Positions 10,003 to 20,663 of a DNA stretch of 23,041 bases are shown one piece after another. The translations under genes were made by a program, and so were the position numbers. The stretch lies in contig NWUY0300030053.1 of NCBI GenBank assembly GCA_004151065.3, positions 6,760 through 29,800 on the forward strand, given 5' to 3'. The first letter of the stretch is position 1. Every line of letters starts with the position of its first letter. Below the pieces are notes generated by a model, which saw only the letters and a list, made by a program, of their open reading frames with translations, searched no databases and was not told the DNA's origin. This DNA is from Larix sibirica (Eukaryota; Streptophyta; Pinopsida; Pinales; Pinaceae).

Positions 10003-11771
10003 CGTTGGTCCTTCTTTGCATTTCTGAAATTTGAGTAAGGAGGAGAAGGAGAAGTGGCCCTTTCTCACCATTCAATTCTTAGAGTGGTGAGGAGGAGGTG
10101 GAGTGGCCACAATTTCTTACCATCGAGTAAGTTTAGGACATAGGAGGAGGAGCATAGGCACATTCTCAAACTCATGTAATTTGGGCTAGCAGCTGGGTTT
10201 TTCTCTTTCTCTAGGGAAAAGTCAAGGAGCACTATCCCTTTCCCACTCTTGTTCCATTCAAATGAAAATCATGGGAAATCCCTTATACTGATAGGAGAGG
10301 GAGGGGAAACATTGGCTCTTTCATACCCTACTCTAATTACATTGGCCCTTCCTCACACTTCTGAAATTTGAGTAAGGAGGAGAAGGAGCACTATCCCTTT
10401 CTCACCCTTTCATAGTTAGAGTGATGAAGAAAACTCATTTTGATGTAGGAGGAGAAAGAGAATGGTCCCTTTCTCAAACTCTTGTAATTAGATTGAGTAG
10501 TTGGCCCCTCCTCTCACTCTAGTAATATTTGGAAGGAAGACTCAAGGAGCACTAGCCATTTCCCATGATTGTTCCATTTGGATGAGTATCATGGAACTCC
10601 CTCAAACTTTTGGGACGAGAAGGAGCATCACCCCTTTCTTAAAATAATGTAATTCAGGTGAGAAACTTGCATTTTTCTCACTTTGGTAATTTTTGGGTGG
10701 AAGAATCGAGGAGCAGTAGCCATTTCTTACACTTGTTCCATAAGAATGAGTATCATGGGAACTATCTTAGAATTTTTTTATGAGTGACGACACTCATACT
10801 TTTATGGTTAGAGTGATGAGGAATAATTTTTAGGACATGGGAGGGGAAGGAGCATGGGCCCTTTCTCAAACTCTTCAAATTTGAGTGAGCAACTGGCCCT
10901 TCCTCTAACTATAGTAATAATTGGGAGGAAGTGTTAATGATCACTATCCATTCCCGTGCTTGCTCCATTCAAATGAGTGGCATGGGAACTCCATTAGAAT
11001 TTTTGGAGGAGAAGGAGCATGGCCACTCCCTTAGACCTTTGGGAGGAGAAGGAGCATGGGCCCTTTCCCATAAGGTGCAACAAGAGTAGATGGAGTATAA
11101 TGTCTAGAGTTGGATGGATGTTCATATGGATAGAGGCCAATGGATTCTTAGCTCAACATACTATTTTTCAAACTCTTATAATTTGAGTGAGTGGATGGCC
11201 CTTCCTCTAGTTCAAGTAATATTTAGGAGGAAGATTCAAATATCACTAGCCCTTCCCACACTTTCTCCATTCGAATGAGCAGCATGGGAACTCCCTTAAG
11301 CTTTTGGGAGGAGAAGTAGCATGGGAACTCCCTTAGACCTTTGGGAGTATAAGGAGGACGGTTCCTTTTCCACAAGGTGAACCAAGAGAATATGCATTAT
11401 AATGTCTAGATTGAGATGGATGTTCATATGTATAGAGGCTAATGGATTCTTAGCTCAAAATATTATTTTTCAAACTCTTCTAATTTGAATTATTGGCTGG
11501 CCCTTCCTCTAGCTCTAGTAATATTTGTGAGGAAGACTCAGTGATCGCCATCCCTTCCTGCACTTGTTCCATTAGAATGAGTGGCATGGTCACTCTCTTA
11601 GACTTTTGGGAGGAGAAGTATCATGGTCACTCTCTTAGACCTTTGGGAGAAGAAGGAGCATGGGTCTTTTCCAATAAGGTGCAATACAAGCAAATGGAGT
11701 ATAATGTCTAGAGTGGGAGGGTGTTCATATGGATAGAGGCCAATGGATTCTTAGATAAACATACTATTTCA
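10003..11771. repeat. Degenerate higher-order tandem array, block 2
   Basis: Same family and same orientation as the block at 3056-5727. CTTCTGAAATTTGAGTAAGG-like words occur at about 10021 and 10359, roughly 338 bases apart. GGCCCTTTCTC-like words occur at about 10056, 10390, 10468 and 10858. Towards the right the structure changes to a cleaner 302-bp unit. Short open frames inside, such as 11493-11711, are repeat-derived. Confidence 0.85.
10866..11771. repeat. Three tandem copies of a 302-bp unit
   Basis: TCAAACTCTT begins at 10866, 11168 and 11470, and AAGGTG at 11072, 11374 and 11676, giving a period of exactly 302 bases in both intervals. Each copy carries GGCCCTTCCTC, a CATGGGAACTCC-like word, CTTTGGGAG, TATAATGTCTAGA, ATGTTCATATG and ATGGATTCTTAG. 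The last part (from AAGGTG onward) is not seen in the other array units, so this looks like a derived, more recently amplified version of the unit. Confidence 0.9.
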
Positions 11772-12596
11772 GGTTACCTTAAGGATGGGTTAGATAATTA
11801 CTATCAAAATTATACTCTCTGTGTAGTATTATTCACAATTTTATGAACATAGAAACTTTAAGTAGGTTTTTAAAATTATCATGTAAGTTGTATTTTGGAT
11901 AATATGTTGGACCTTAATTATGTTTTGAATTACACCTTGGAGGTGTTCTCTTGTACTTTAAGTTGTATAGTTATGGTAGTAGTATTAATTGTTATTTAAA
12001 ATAAAATAATTGTAGAAAGACATCTATGATATCATACAATGTAAATACTTTCTTATTACTGTATGAATACACTTATTTTAAATTATGTGTGGAATAATAA
12101 GAATCGACGATTCCCTGGATGGGATGTATGCTATCAATGAGGCCCACGTGGCTTTGCCATTGGATTCCTAGGTGGATAGAGAATACAGGACCCTCACATG
12201 TGTGGAGCTGGAGGCTCGTCGTAAAACACCCCTTTATTCCGACACAATTTTAACTAAATCTAGTTAATATCATGTGTGGAAATTGCAGGTTGTGTTATTA
12301 TGTAATTTCAACAATCAAAAACTTGTTCTCTAGACTAAATGCAGGATTTTGTAACTACCCAAATCGCTAAACTCGTGATTTAAGCAATGGAAATTGTAGT
12401 TTCAACAATTCTTGATTTGTTGGATTCTAGCAGTTGCAGGGAATTTTGGTTGTCCTATGTACTTGTCCGACTTTGGAAAGGAATTTTTTATGCTTCGATA
12501 GAAAGGATTGCTATCGTAAATTTTGGAACTTCAATTGAATCCTAAGATTTGTAAAAAAAAATTGAGGAAAAGTATACTTTGGAATAGTTTCTCGAG
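11772..12596. other. Non-coding DNA to the right of the array
   Basis: No supported gene. It contains a perfect CCACGTGG palindrome (12144-12151) and CACATGTG (12195-12202), which are G-box and E-box-like. A weak internal duplication has TTTCAACAAT near 12307 and 12401, each followed by a CTTGTT or TTTGTT word and a GCAGG word. The word AAATTATGTGTGGAAT near 12080 recurs near 13761 in the tandem block further right. Confidence 0.45.
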
Positions 12597-12690
12597 CCCA
12601 CTCTGCTTAGTCCCACCATACTGTTCACCTAATTCATAAATCGGGATCTGGTGATATTAGAGTGGCAGAGGATTGTCAATATCAATAAAA

Positions 12691-12798
12691 GGTGAAATCT
12701 CACATGCAAGGGATGTCATTCCATAGAAATGTTAGTGGGTGGATGACCGGTGGAGGATCGTCAATCTTGAGAAAAGGTGAAATCTCACATGCAAGGGA
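12691..12798. repeat. 22-bp direct repeat, 85 bp apart
   Basis: GGTGAAATCTCACATGCAAGG, followed by GA, begins at 12691 and again at 12776. Similar sequence (GTCAAT, then AAAA) precedes both copies, so the duplicated block is somewhat longer than the perfect core. It lies inside the weak reading frame described next. Confidence 0.9.
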
Positions 12799-13056
12799 GG
12801 GGATTTCGAAATCGCGCTCATGAGGGACGATGATTATACCCATTGAAATGATTACCATCTTCATTAATAGATCCTGTAATGAAGGCTTGAGATGGAAGTA
12901 TATTTTAGGAAAGAAATCTATGCAAGGCATGCACCCAAATCTCACCATATAGCACAGAAGAAAGCACCATAAAGTAAGGAAGAAACTCATTGGTTTTGGC
13001 TTCACTCTCACTGGATTAAAAACTATTTTTTCTATTTTTTTTGTTAGCGTGTTCAA
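12700..13056 (-). CDS. Hypothetical 118-codon frame, uncertain
   Basis: An uninterrupted minus-strand frame of 118 codons starts MNTLTKKIEK, has a hydrophobic stretch around residues 24-40 (FFLTLWCFLLCYMVRFG) that could be one membrane segment, and ends with a proline-rich part (IDDPPPVIHP). SLACEISPF is encoded near residue 87. The neighbouring copy of the 22-bp repeat encodes SLACEISPF again in another frame just downstream, so an older, longer protein with a repeated segment of about 28 residues is possible. Against this, the plus strand of the same stretch also reads as a decayed frame with several TAG, TAA or TGA stops. I recognise no family. It may be chance or a relic. Confidence 0.25.
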   Translation of the reverse strand: MNTLTKKIEKIVFNPVRVKPKPMSFFLTLWCFLLCYMVRFGCMPCIDFFPKIYFHLKPSLQDLLMKMVIISMGIIIVPHERDFEIPSLACEISPFLKIDDPPPVIHPLTFLWNDIPCM

Positions 13057-13064
13057 ATCAAATC

Positions 13065-13571
13065 ACTCCAGGTACTATAGTAGACTATGGTGGAAAGTAT
13101 GACCCTTCTCTAGCTGGCTCCCCTTGCAATGCCAAGGCTTCCATGTAAGCAACAAATTTTTACCACAAGGAAGTCTAGGAGGAGGAGCAAGAGACCATGG
13201 ATGTGTTTGAAGAGGAGGTCAAACTAGTTATGGAATACTGTGAAGATGGTGAGGTTGAAAGGCAGGTTCAAGCAATAATTTCGGACTTGGGTTGCAGCAG
13301 ATTACGAACTTCTCAATTTTATGGAACATTAGAGCTTTATTGGCACACCAAATATATGGTGGCCCTGGGTATGCAGCCGAAGGATGAATACTATCGCCAC
13401 ATTAAGAAACAATTAGAAACCTTGGAACATCATAATTCTTACCTCACGGAGTTCATCACATGGATGGTTGGACGAATGGGGGGATTCTTTGGACAACCTT
13501 CTGATGGGGATCCTTAGGTGTAGAACAATGCGGACTCGAATCCTACCCAAATTCCACAAACTAGTGGATAG
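13065..13571 (+). pseudogene. Decayed reading frame with intact 106-codon core, unrecognised
   Basis: The ATG at 13197 opens a 106-codon frame to 13517 that begins MDVFEEEVKLVMEYCEDGEV and ends GFFGQPSDGDP. Coding-like sequence in the same frame extends upstream to about 13065 (TPGTIVDYGGKYDPSLAG) through a TAA at 13146 and a TAG at 13176. It extends downstream (ADSNPTQIPQTSG) through TAG codons at 13515 and 13521 to a TAG at 13569. Several of these would be glutamine codons before a C-to-T change. The core is acidic at first, then contains WHTKYMVALGMQPKDEYYRH and a probable helix (KKQLETLEHHNSYLTEF). I do not recognise the family. It is more likely a relic of an element protein than a working gene. 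Confidence 0.4.
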
Positions 13572-13654
13572 CATATTTTAGTTTTGATTTTTTTTAGAAC
13601 TGTTCCAGTGGCTCTTTGACATGGTTTCCCAAATAGCTAGAATAGTTTTATGAT

Positions 13655-13947
13655 TCATATCGTTGGATGACTACTTAAATTGTTTTGATATGCAGACCCA
13701 ATCTTCTAGCTGTATACATTTTTGCATAATATAGTAATATAGTTTCTCTTACTTCAAAAAAAATTATGTGTGGAATCAATTAAGCGCTAATGTTTTCTGA
13801 TGCTCAGAACTCTATGGATGACCGGTTAAATTGTTTCAATATTCAAACCTTCCCTACCACCTTTATGCATTTTTCTGTAATATATTAATATAGTTACTCT
13901 TACTTCAAAAAAAATTACGTGTGGAATAAATGAAGTGTTGATGCTCA
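13655..13947. repeat. Imperfect tandem duplication of about 150 bp
   Basis: TGGATGA begins at 13664 and 13815, ACTTCAAAAAAAATTA at 13751 and 13902, both 151 bases apart, and TGATGCTCA at 13798 and 13939, 141 apart because of a small deletion. The best conserved part is the A-rich run followed by TGTGGAAT or CGTGTGGAAT. A distant third relative of this part lies near 12080. Confidence 0.8.
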
Positions 13948-14032
13948 TTGTATACCTTGTTTCTTCTTCCATCATCTACTTCAATCTACATATTTTAATG
14001 GTTATATATATCACATATATTATTAATGTAGG

Positions 14033-14033
14033 N
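14033..14033. other. Single-N assembly join
   Basis: The only ambiguous base in the window sits exactly between the two copies of the 6641-bp segment. Some scaffolding programs place a single n where paired reads imply an overlap that was not merged. Its position corresponds to T at 7391 in the first copy. Confidence 0.95.
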
Positions 14034-16055
14034 GATGTGGTAAGTGGGTTCATGTAAAATGTAGTAAAAGGGGAGGATATGTTTCTAGAGGTAAAACATT
14101 CACAAGGCGAAGAATGGATTGATGCCAAACTTTTTCTCAATGAATTTTTCAAGGGGGATTCGTTTGTAGCTGAAGGAGGGGTAGAAGAGTTCATTACTGA
14201 GTTTGGTGAGGGCAATTTTAATTTGCTTGTGTATTTGAATGCAGGTCGTCTAGTATTAAGTAAAATAATTCATTGGCCAGGATGTCTTGCAGGGCGATGG
14301 GATAGTTGTTGCGAAATAAAATTACTAAATCTGGGTGTCTTTGTGAAGTGTTCAAGGCTGGATATGTTTACCTCTTGCTGGTATTCTTCAAATATAGTTG
14401 GATATTGAAAGGGGATTCGATGGTTAGGTCGACTAAATTTTTTTCTTTGGATGACTGGTTTGTCCTAGATTTCTTAGGATTGGGTGGTTGAATAGCAGTG
14501 GTTTACTTTGGAGTCACTAGCTGCAATGGTCGGCTTGACTCATATTCCTTCTTAATATGTAGATAAAAAGCCAATTTGTTCTTTACTGAATCAACTAAGA
14601 CATTATTAGCATGTTCTCTACGTTCTTCAACATCATCATCTATGCCCTCAAGCAAGAGATGCTCTCTTTTGATGGAATTATTGTTGGATGCCTTAGCTCT
14701 GACCTCGCATTGGAACATAAGGATTTTCTCAGCGACTTGTCCTACATTTTACCGAATTTAGGAATCATGAAAATTGAGCTTGAATCCTTCTTTGACTAGG
14801 GGCTCATCTCCATATTCATCATTCGTGTTTACTGAAGGTTCACCAACTGGTTCTTTTCCTTTGTTGGGTACTGGTATGATTTCTAGTGGATTATTTGGAT
14901 CTTCTTATGATTAGAATTTTGTAATATATTATGTTACTTATATATGTTCTTCTAACTCTCCCTCTGTTAGGGGTTTAGTAAGTTCCATATTTTGGGTCAT
15001 ATCCAGGGTCGGTATGGGGATTAAAGTATTTGAATACCTCGATAAATCAATGAATAATTCAAGAATGTTAGGGTAGTAGTAAATCTCTTTAGAATCCTCT
15101 CTTGCACCTTGCATGAACCATACTTTTGTGTGATTAGGTGCAAGTTCAATGTGTGCTCCTTTAGGTATGAAATGATGAACTTGTTGTGGCACTCTTCATC
15201 AGGTAGATCTATTTTAATATCCTAGAACCAGAGTTTCAAGTAGATTTTTTATTTGTTTGATTTGGATGGAGGCCCTTTTCCTTTAAATATCCAAAAATTC
15301 CTCATAAGAGGTTGTTAAGTGCTAATGAACATTGTTTCTCCGATTGGGGTAGTTTTCTCCATTACTATCCAAATGAGCAATGATGGAAATCTGATGGCAT
15401 GTGCCTCTTCTTGGAACTTGTCATAGTTATCTTTTACTAATTTTGCGAGATGGTCATCCCAATTTAGTATTTTTTCCTCATAGACGGCATGATTGAATAC
15501 TTCAAGCATGTCAAGCCTCAAGTCGGATGGTCGACCTGAGCTTGTTAAACATAGTGAAATTATTATATCATCCCATTTAACCGTCTCACACTTGACTTTT
15601 CTAATCATCAAACCTTTTGAGTTTTTTCCTGAGGATTCATGTGTGAGAGGTACTGTTGGTCCCTTGCTTGACTATCTGTTAATTGTATCAATAAGGGAGT
15701 CTATGATTGGAATTCCCTCGTCGATCCAAATTCTCCCGTCGTGGTATCTACTAACAATAAATTTTACTATGATTTCCTTTAGGTTTCCAAATGAGTTCAA
15801 TAGGGCTGCATTTAGATAGTGTAGAATCTTTGTGGTAGTGAACTTCTGGGAACCTTCTATCAATTGTCTTTCTTGGACTACCAAAGTCTCCATTTCGACA
15901 TAGTATTTCTCCAATTTTGGTTCATCCAGTTTCACTTTCTTTATTTGGTATATCCTTGTTCTCAGTGGAGTCATGGATGCTTCATCTTATTGCATTAGGT
16001 ATTTTTGTTCTGTGGATTTGGTCTTGGTTGTGTTTGTGGCTTTCTTCGGTGCCAT
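14034..16055 (-). pseudogene. Second copy of the decayed large frame, cut at the join
   Basis: Copy of 7392-9413. It starts at the MAPKK methionine (16055) and is cut off at 14034 within the segment reading FTTFYMNPLTT, where the assembly join falls. All in-frame stops and frameshifts seen in the first copy are shared, which is expected if both are the same locus. The C-terminal coiled-coil part is absent from this copy. Confidence 0.6.
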
Positions 16056-16644
16056 ATCTGGTTCTTTGGAGAAACAAATTATGGTAAAATCAGGAAAATG
16101 TGTTGTATTTATAGGTGTGACACGCTCAAATCTTTTAAGGAATGCAGGTAAATGTATTGAATATGGGTTTTGATGGTTACATCTCATTCACATGCTTGGT
16201 GAGGCTTCTGAAGGAATATTTCTTAACGCACTAGTCGGTGTGTGTGGAAGTCATTAATCTCAACGATAATATCATTGGTATGTAGGTCCATGCATCTTGT
16301 CATTTCTACATGGTATCTCAGGTGTCGTTCCTATTTTATGGTCCGTATCATTTCGATCTTGCTACGTTCACAACCTTTGTAAAACTCCACCGTGTTTGCC
16401 TTTTATTTTTGTGGCATATAAAAGTACCAAATATTCGATTGATATATCCTTCCTTCCAATGTTACTTTTGTGCCATGCTTTTGTTGTTAATTTTGGTCTT
16501 CTTGATGATGGATGGAGAGAGACAAATTTTCATTGGGAATTAAGAGCGTAAAATACGGTTAAAAATTGTTTTTTGTAAGCCATGCACTTTATAGTTTTTG
16601 TAGTAAGAAAAACACACTATTGGAATAAAAAATCATCCTTGTAA

Positions 16645-18413
16645 CGTTGGTCCTTCTTTGCATTTCTGAAATTTGAGTAAGGAGGAGAAGGAGAAGTGGC
16701 CCTTTCTCACCATTCAATTCTTAGAGTGGTGAGGAGGAGGTGGAGTGGCCACAATTTCTTACCATCGAGTAAGTTTAGGACATAGGAGGAGGAGCATAGG
16801 CACATTCTCAAACTCATGTAATTTGGGCTAGCAGCTGGGTTTTTCTCTTTCTCTAGGGAAAAGTCAAGGAGCACTATCCCTTTCCCACTCTTGTTCCATT
16901 CAAATGAAAATCATGGGAAATCCCTTATACTGATAGGAGAGGGAGGGGAAACATTGGCTCTTTCATACCCTACTCTAATTACATTGGCCCTTCCTCACAC
17001 TTCTGAAATTTGAGTAAGGAGGAGAAGGAGCACTATCCCTTTCTCACCCTTTCATAGTTAGAGTGATGAAGAAAACTCATTTTGATGTAGGAGGAGAAAG
17101 AGAATGGTCCCTTTCTCAAACTCTTGTAATTAGATTGAGTAGTTGGCCCCTCCTCTCACTCTAGTAATATTTGGAAGGAAGACTCAAGGAGCACTAGCCA
17201 TTTCCCATGATTGTTCCATTTGGATGAGTATCATGGAACTCCCTCAAACTTTTGGGACGAGAAGGAGCATCACCCCTTTCTTAAAATAATGTAATTCAGG
17301 TGAGAAACTTGCATTTTTCTCACTTTGGTAATTTTTGGGTGGAAGAATCGAGGAGCAGTAGCCATTTCTTACACTTGTTCCATAAGAATGAGTATCATGG
17401 GAACTATCTTAGAATTTTTTTATGAGTGACGACACTCATACTTTTATGGTTAGAGTGATGAGGAATAATTTTTAGGACATGGGAGGGGAAGGAGCATGGG
17501 CCCTTTCTCAAACTCTTCAAATTTGAGTGAGCAACTGGCCCTTCCTCTAACTATAGTAATAATTGGGAGGAAGTGTTAATGATCACTATCCATTCCCGTG
17601 CTTGCTCCATTCAAATGAGTGGCATGGGAACTCCATTAGAATTTTTGGAGGAGAAGGAGCATGGCCACTCCCTTAGACCTTTGGGAGGAGAAGGAGCATG
17701 GGCCCTTTCCCATAAGGTGCAACAAGAGTAGATGGAGTATAATGTCTAGAGTTGGATGGATGTTCATATGGATAGAGGCCAATGGATTCTTAGCTCAACA
17801 TACTATTTTTCAAACTCTTATAATTTGAGTGAGTGGATGGCCCTTCCTCTAGTTCAAGTAATATTTAGGAGGAAGATTCAAATATCACTAGCCCTTCCCA
17901 CACTTTCTCCATTCGAATGAGCAGCATGGGAACTCCCTTAAGCTTTTGGGAGGAGAAGTAGCATGGGAACTCCCTTAGACCTTTGGGAGTATAAGGAGGA
18001 CGGTTCCTTTTCCACAAGGTGAACCAAGAGAATATGCATTATAATGTCTAGAGTGAGATGGATGTTCATATGTATAGAGGCTAATGGATTCTTAGCTCAA
18101 AATATTATTTTTCAAACTCTTCTAATTTGAATTATTGGCTGGCCCTTCCTCTAGCTCTAGTAATATTTGTGAGGAAGACTCAGTGATCGCCATCCCTTCC
18201 TGCACTTGTTCCATTAGAATGAGTGGCATGGTCACTCTCTTAGACTTTTGGGAGGAGAAGTATCATGGTCACTCTCTTAGACCTTTGGGAGAAGAAGGAG
18301 CATGGGTCTTTTCCAATAAGGTGCAATACAAGCAAATGGAGTATAATGTCTAGAGTGGGAGGGTGTTCATATGGATAGAGGCCAATGGATTCTTAGATAA
18401 ACATACTATTTCA
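16645..18413. repeat. Second copy of array block 2
   Basis: Copy of 10003-11771, including the three 302-bp units, whose TCAAACTCTT words begin at 17508, 17810 and 18112. The one difference I found is G at 18053 where the first copy has T at 11411. Confidence 0.9.
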
Positions 18414-19341
18414 GGTTACCTTAAGGATGGGTTAGATAATTACTATCAAAATTATACTCTCTGTGTAGTATTATTCACAATTTTATGAACATAGAAACTT
18501 TAAGTAGGTTTTTAAAATTATCATGTAAGTTGTATTTTGGATAATATGTTGGACCTTAATTATGTTTTGAATTACACCTTGGAGGTGTTCTCTTGTACTT
18601 TAAGTTGTATAGTTATGGTAGTAGTATTAATTGTTATTTAAAATAAAATAATTGTAGAAAGACATCTATGATATCATACAATGTAAATACTTTCTTATTA
18701 CTGTATGAATACACTTATTTTAAATTATGTGTGGAATAATAAGAATCGACGATTCCCTGGATGGGATGTATGCTATCAATGAGGCCCACGTGGCTTTGCC
18801 ATTGGATTCCTAGGTGGATAGAGAATACAGGACCCTCACATGTGTGGAGCTGGAGGCTCGTCGTAAAACACCCCTTTATTCCGACACAATTTTAACTAAA
18901 TCTAGTTAATATCATGTGTGGAAATTGCAGGTTGTGTTATTATGTAATTTCAACAATCAAAAACTTGTTCTCTAGACTAAATGCAGGATTTTGTAACTAC
19001 CCAAATCGCTAAACTCGTGATTTAAGCAATGGAAATTGTAGTTTCAACAATTCTTGATTTGTTGGATTCTAGCAGTTGCAGGGAATTTTGGTTGTCCTAT
19101 GTACTTGTCCGACTTTGGAAAGGAATTTTTTATGCTTCGATAGAAAGGATTGCTATCGTAAATTTTGGAACTTCAATTGAATCCTAAGATTTGTAAAAAA
19201 AAATTGAGGAAAAGTATACTTTGGAATAGTTTCTCGAGCCCACTCTGCTTAGTCCCACCATACTGTTCACCTAATTCATAAATCGGGATCTGGTGATATT
19301 AGAGTGGCAGAGGATTGTCAATATCAATAAAAGGTGAAATC
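18414..19341. other. Second copy of non-coding DNA right of the array
   Basis: Copy of 11772-12699 with the same CCACGTGG palindrome (18786-18793) and CACATGTG (18837-18844). The 22-bp direct repeat begins at 19333 and 19418. I found no difference from the first copy. Confidence 0.8.
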
Positions 19342-19698
19342 TCACATGCAAGGGATGTCATTCCATAGAAATGTTAGTGGGTGGATGACCGGTGGAGGAT
19401 CGTCAATCTTGAGAAAAGGTGAAATCTCACATGCAAGGGAGGGGATTTCGAAATCGCGCTCATGAGGGACGATGATTATACCCATTGAAATGATTACCAT
19501 CTTCATTAATAGATCCTGTAATGAAGGCTTGAGATGGAAGTATATTTTAGGAAAGAAATCTATGCAAGGCATGCACCCAAATCTCACCATATAGCACAGA
19601 AGAAAGCACCATAAAGTAAGGAAGAAACTCATTGGTTTTGGCTTCACTCTCACTGGATTAAAAACTATTTTTTCTATTTTTTTTGTTAGCGTGTTCAA
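19342..19698 (-). CDS. Second copy of the hypothetical 118-codon frame
   Basis: Identical in protein sequence to the frame at 12700-13056, and subject to the same doubts. It should not be counted as an independent paralogue. Confidence 0.25.
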   Translation of the reverse strand: MNTLTKKIEKIVFNPVRVKPKPMSFFLTLWCFLLCYMVRFGCMPCIDFFPKIYFHLKPSLQDLLMKMVIISMGIIIVPHERDFEIPSLACEISPFLKIDDPPPVIHPLTFLWNDIPCM

Positions 19699-19706
19699 AT
19701 CAAATC

Positions 19707-20213
19707 ACTCCAGGTACTATAGTAGACTATGGTGGAAAGTATGACCCTTCTCTAGCTGGCTCCCCTTGCAATGCCAAGGCTTCCATGTAAGCAACACATT
19801 TTTACCACAAGGAAGTCTAGGAGGAGGAGCAAGAGACCATGGATGTGTTTGAAGAGGAGGTCAAACTAGTTATGGAATACTGTGAAGATGGTGAGGTTGA
19901 AAGGCAGGTTCAAGCAATAATTTCGGACTTGGGTTGCAGCAGATTACGAACTTCTCAATTTTATGGAACATTAGAGCTTTATTGGCACACCAAATATATG
20001 GTGGCCCTGGGTATGCAGCCGAAGGATGAATACTATCGCCACATTAAGAAACAATTAGAAACCTTGGAACATCATAATTCTTACCTCACGGAGTTCATCA
20101 CATGGATGGTTGGACGAATGGGGGGATTCTTTGGACAACCTTCTGATGGGGATCCTTAGGTGTAGAACAATGCGGACTCGAATCCTACCCAAATTCCACA
20201 AACTAGTGGATAG
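19707..20213 (+). pseudogene. Second copy of the decayed frame with 106-codon core
   Basis: Copy of 13065-13571, with the intact core at 19839-20159 identical in protein sequence. One of the three differences between the two duplicate segments lies in the upstream, already broken part (C at 19797 for A at 13155, changing an Asn codon to His). Confidence 0.4.
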
Positions 20214-20296
20214 CATATTTTAGTTTTGATTTTTTTTAGAACTGTTCCAGTGGCTCTTTGACATGGTTTCCCAAATAGCTAGAATAGTTTTATGAT

Positions 20297-20589
20297 TCAT
20301 ATCGTTGGATGACTACTTAAATTGTTTTGATATGCAGACCCAATCTTCTAGCTGTATACATTTTTGCATAATATAGTAATATAGTTTCTCTTACTTCAAA
20401 AAAAATTATGTGTGGAATCAATTAAGCGCTAATGTTTTCTGATGCTCAGAACTCTATGGATGACCGGTTAAATTGTTTCAATATTCAAACCTTCCCTACC
20501 ACCTTTATGCATTTTTTTGTAATATATTAATATAGTTACTCTTACTTCAAAAAAAATTACGTGTGGAATAAATGAAGTGTTGATGCTCA
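20297..20589. repeat. Second copy of the 150-bp tandem duplication
   Basis: Copy of 13655-13947. It carries T at 20517 where the first copy has C at 13875. Confidence 0.8.
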
Positions 20590-20663
20590 TTGTATACCTT
20601 GTTTCTTCTTCCATCATCTACTTCAATCTACATATTTTAATGGTTATATATATCACATATATT

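Larger units (their letters stand above)
7392..14032. repeat. First copy of 6641-bp near-identical duplication
   Basis: This segment recurs at 14034-20674 with a constant offset of 6642. Comparing the two line by line I found three differences: T at 11411 against G at 18053, A at 13155 against C at 19797, and C at 13875 against T at 20517. I found no indel. The left edge is continuous with unique sequence before 7392, whereas the right edge stops at the N at 14033. This is most likely the right end of one contig. Confidence 0.95.
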
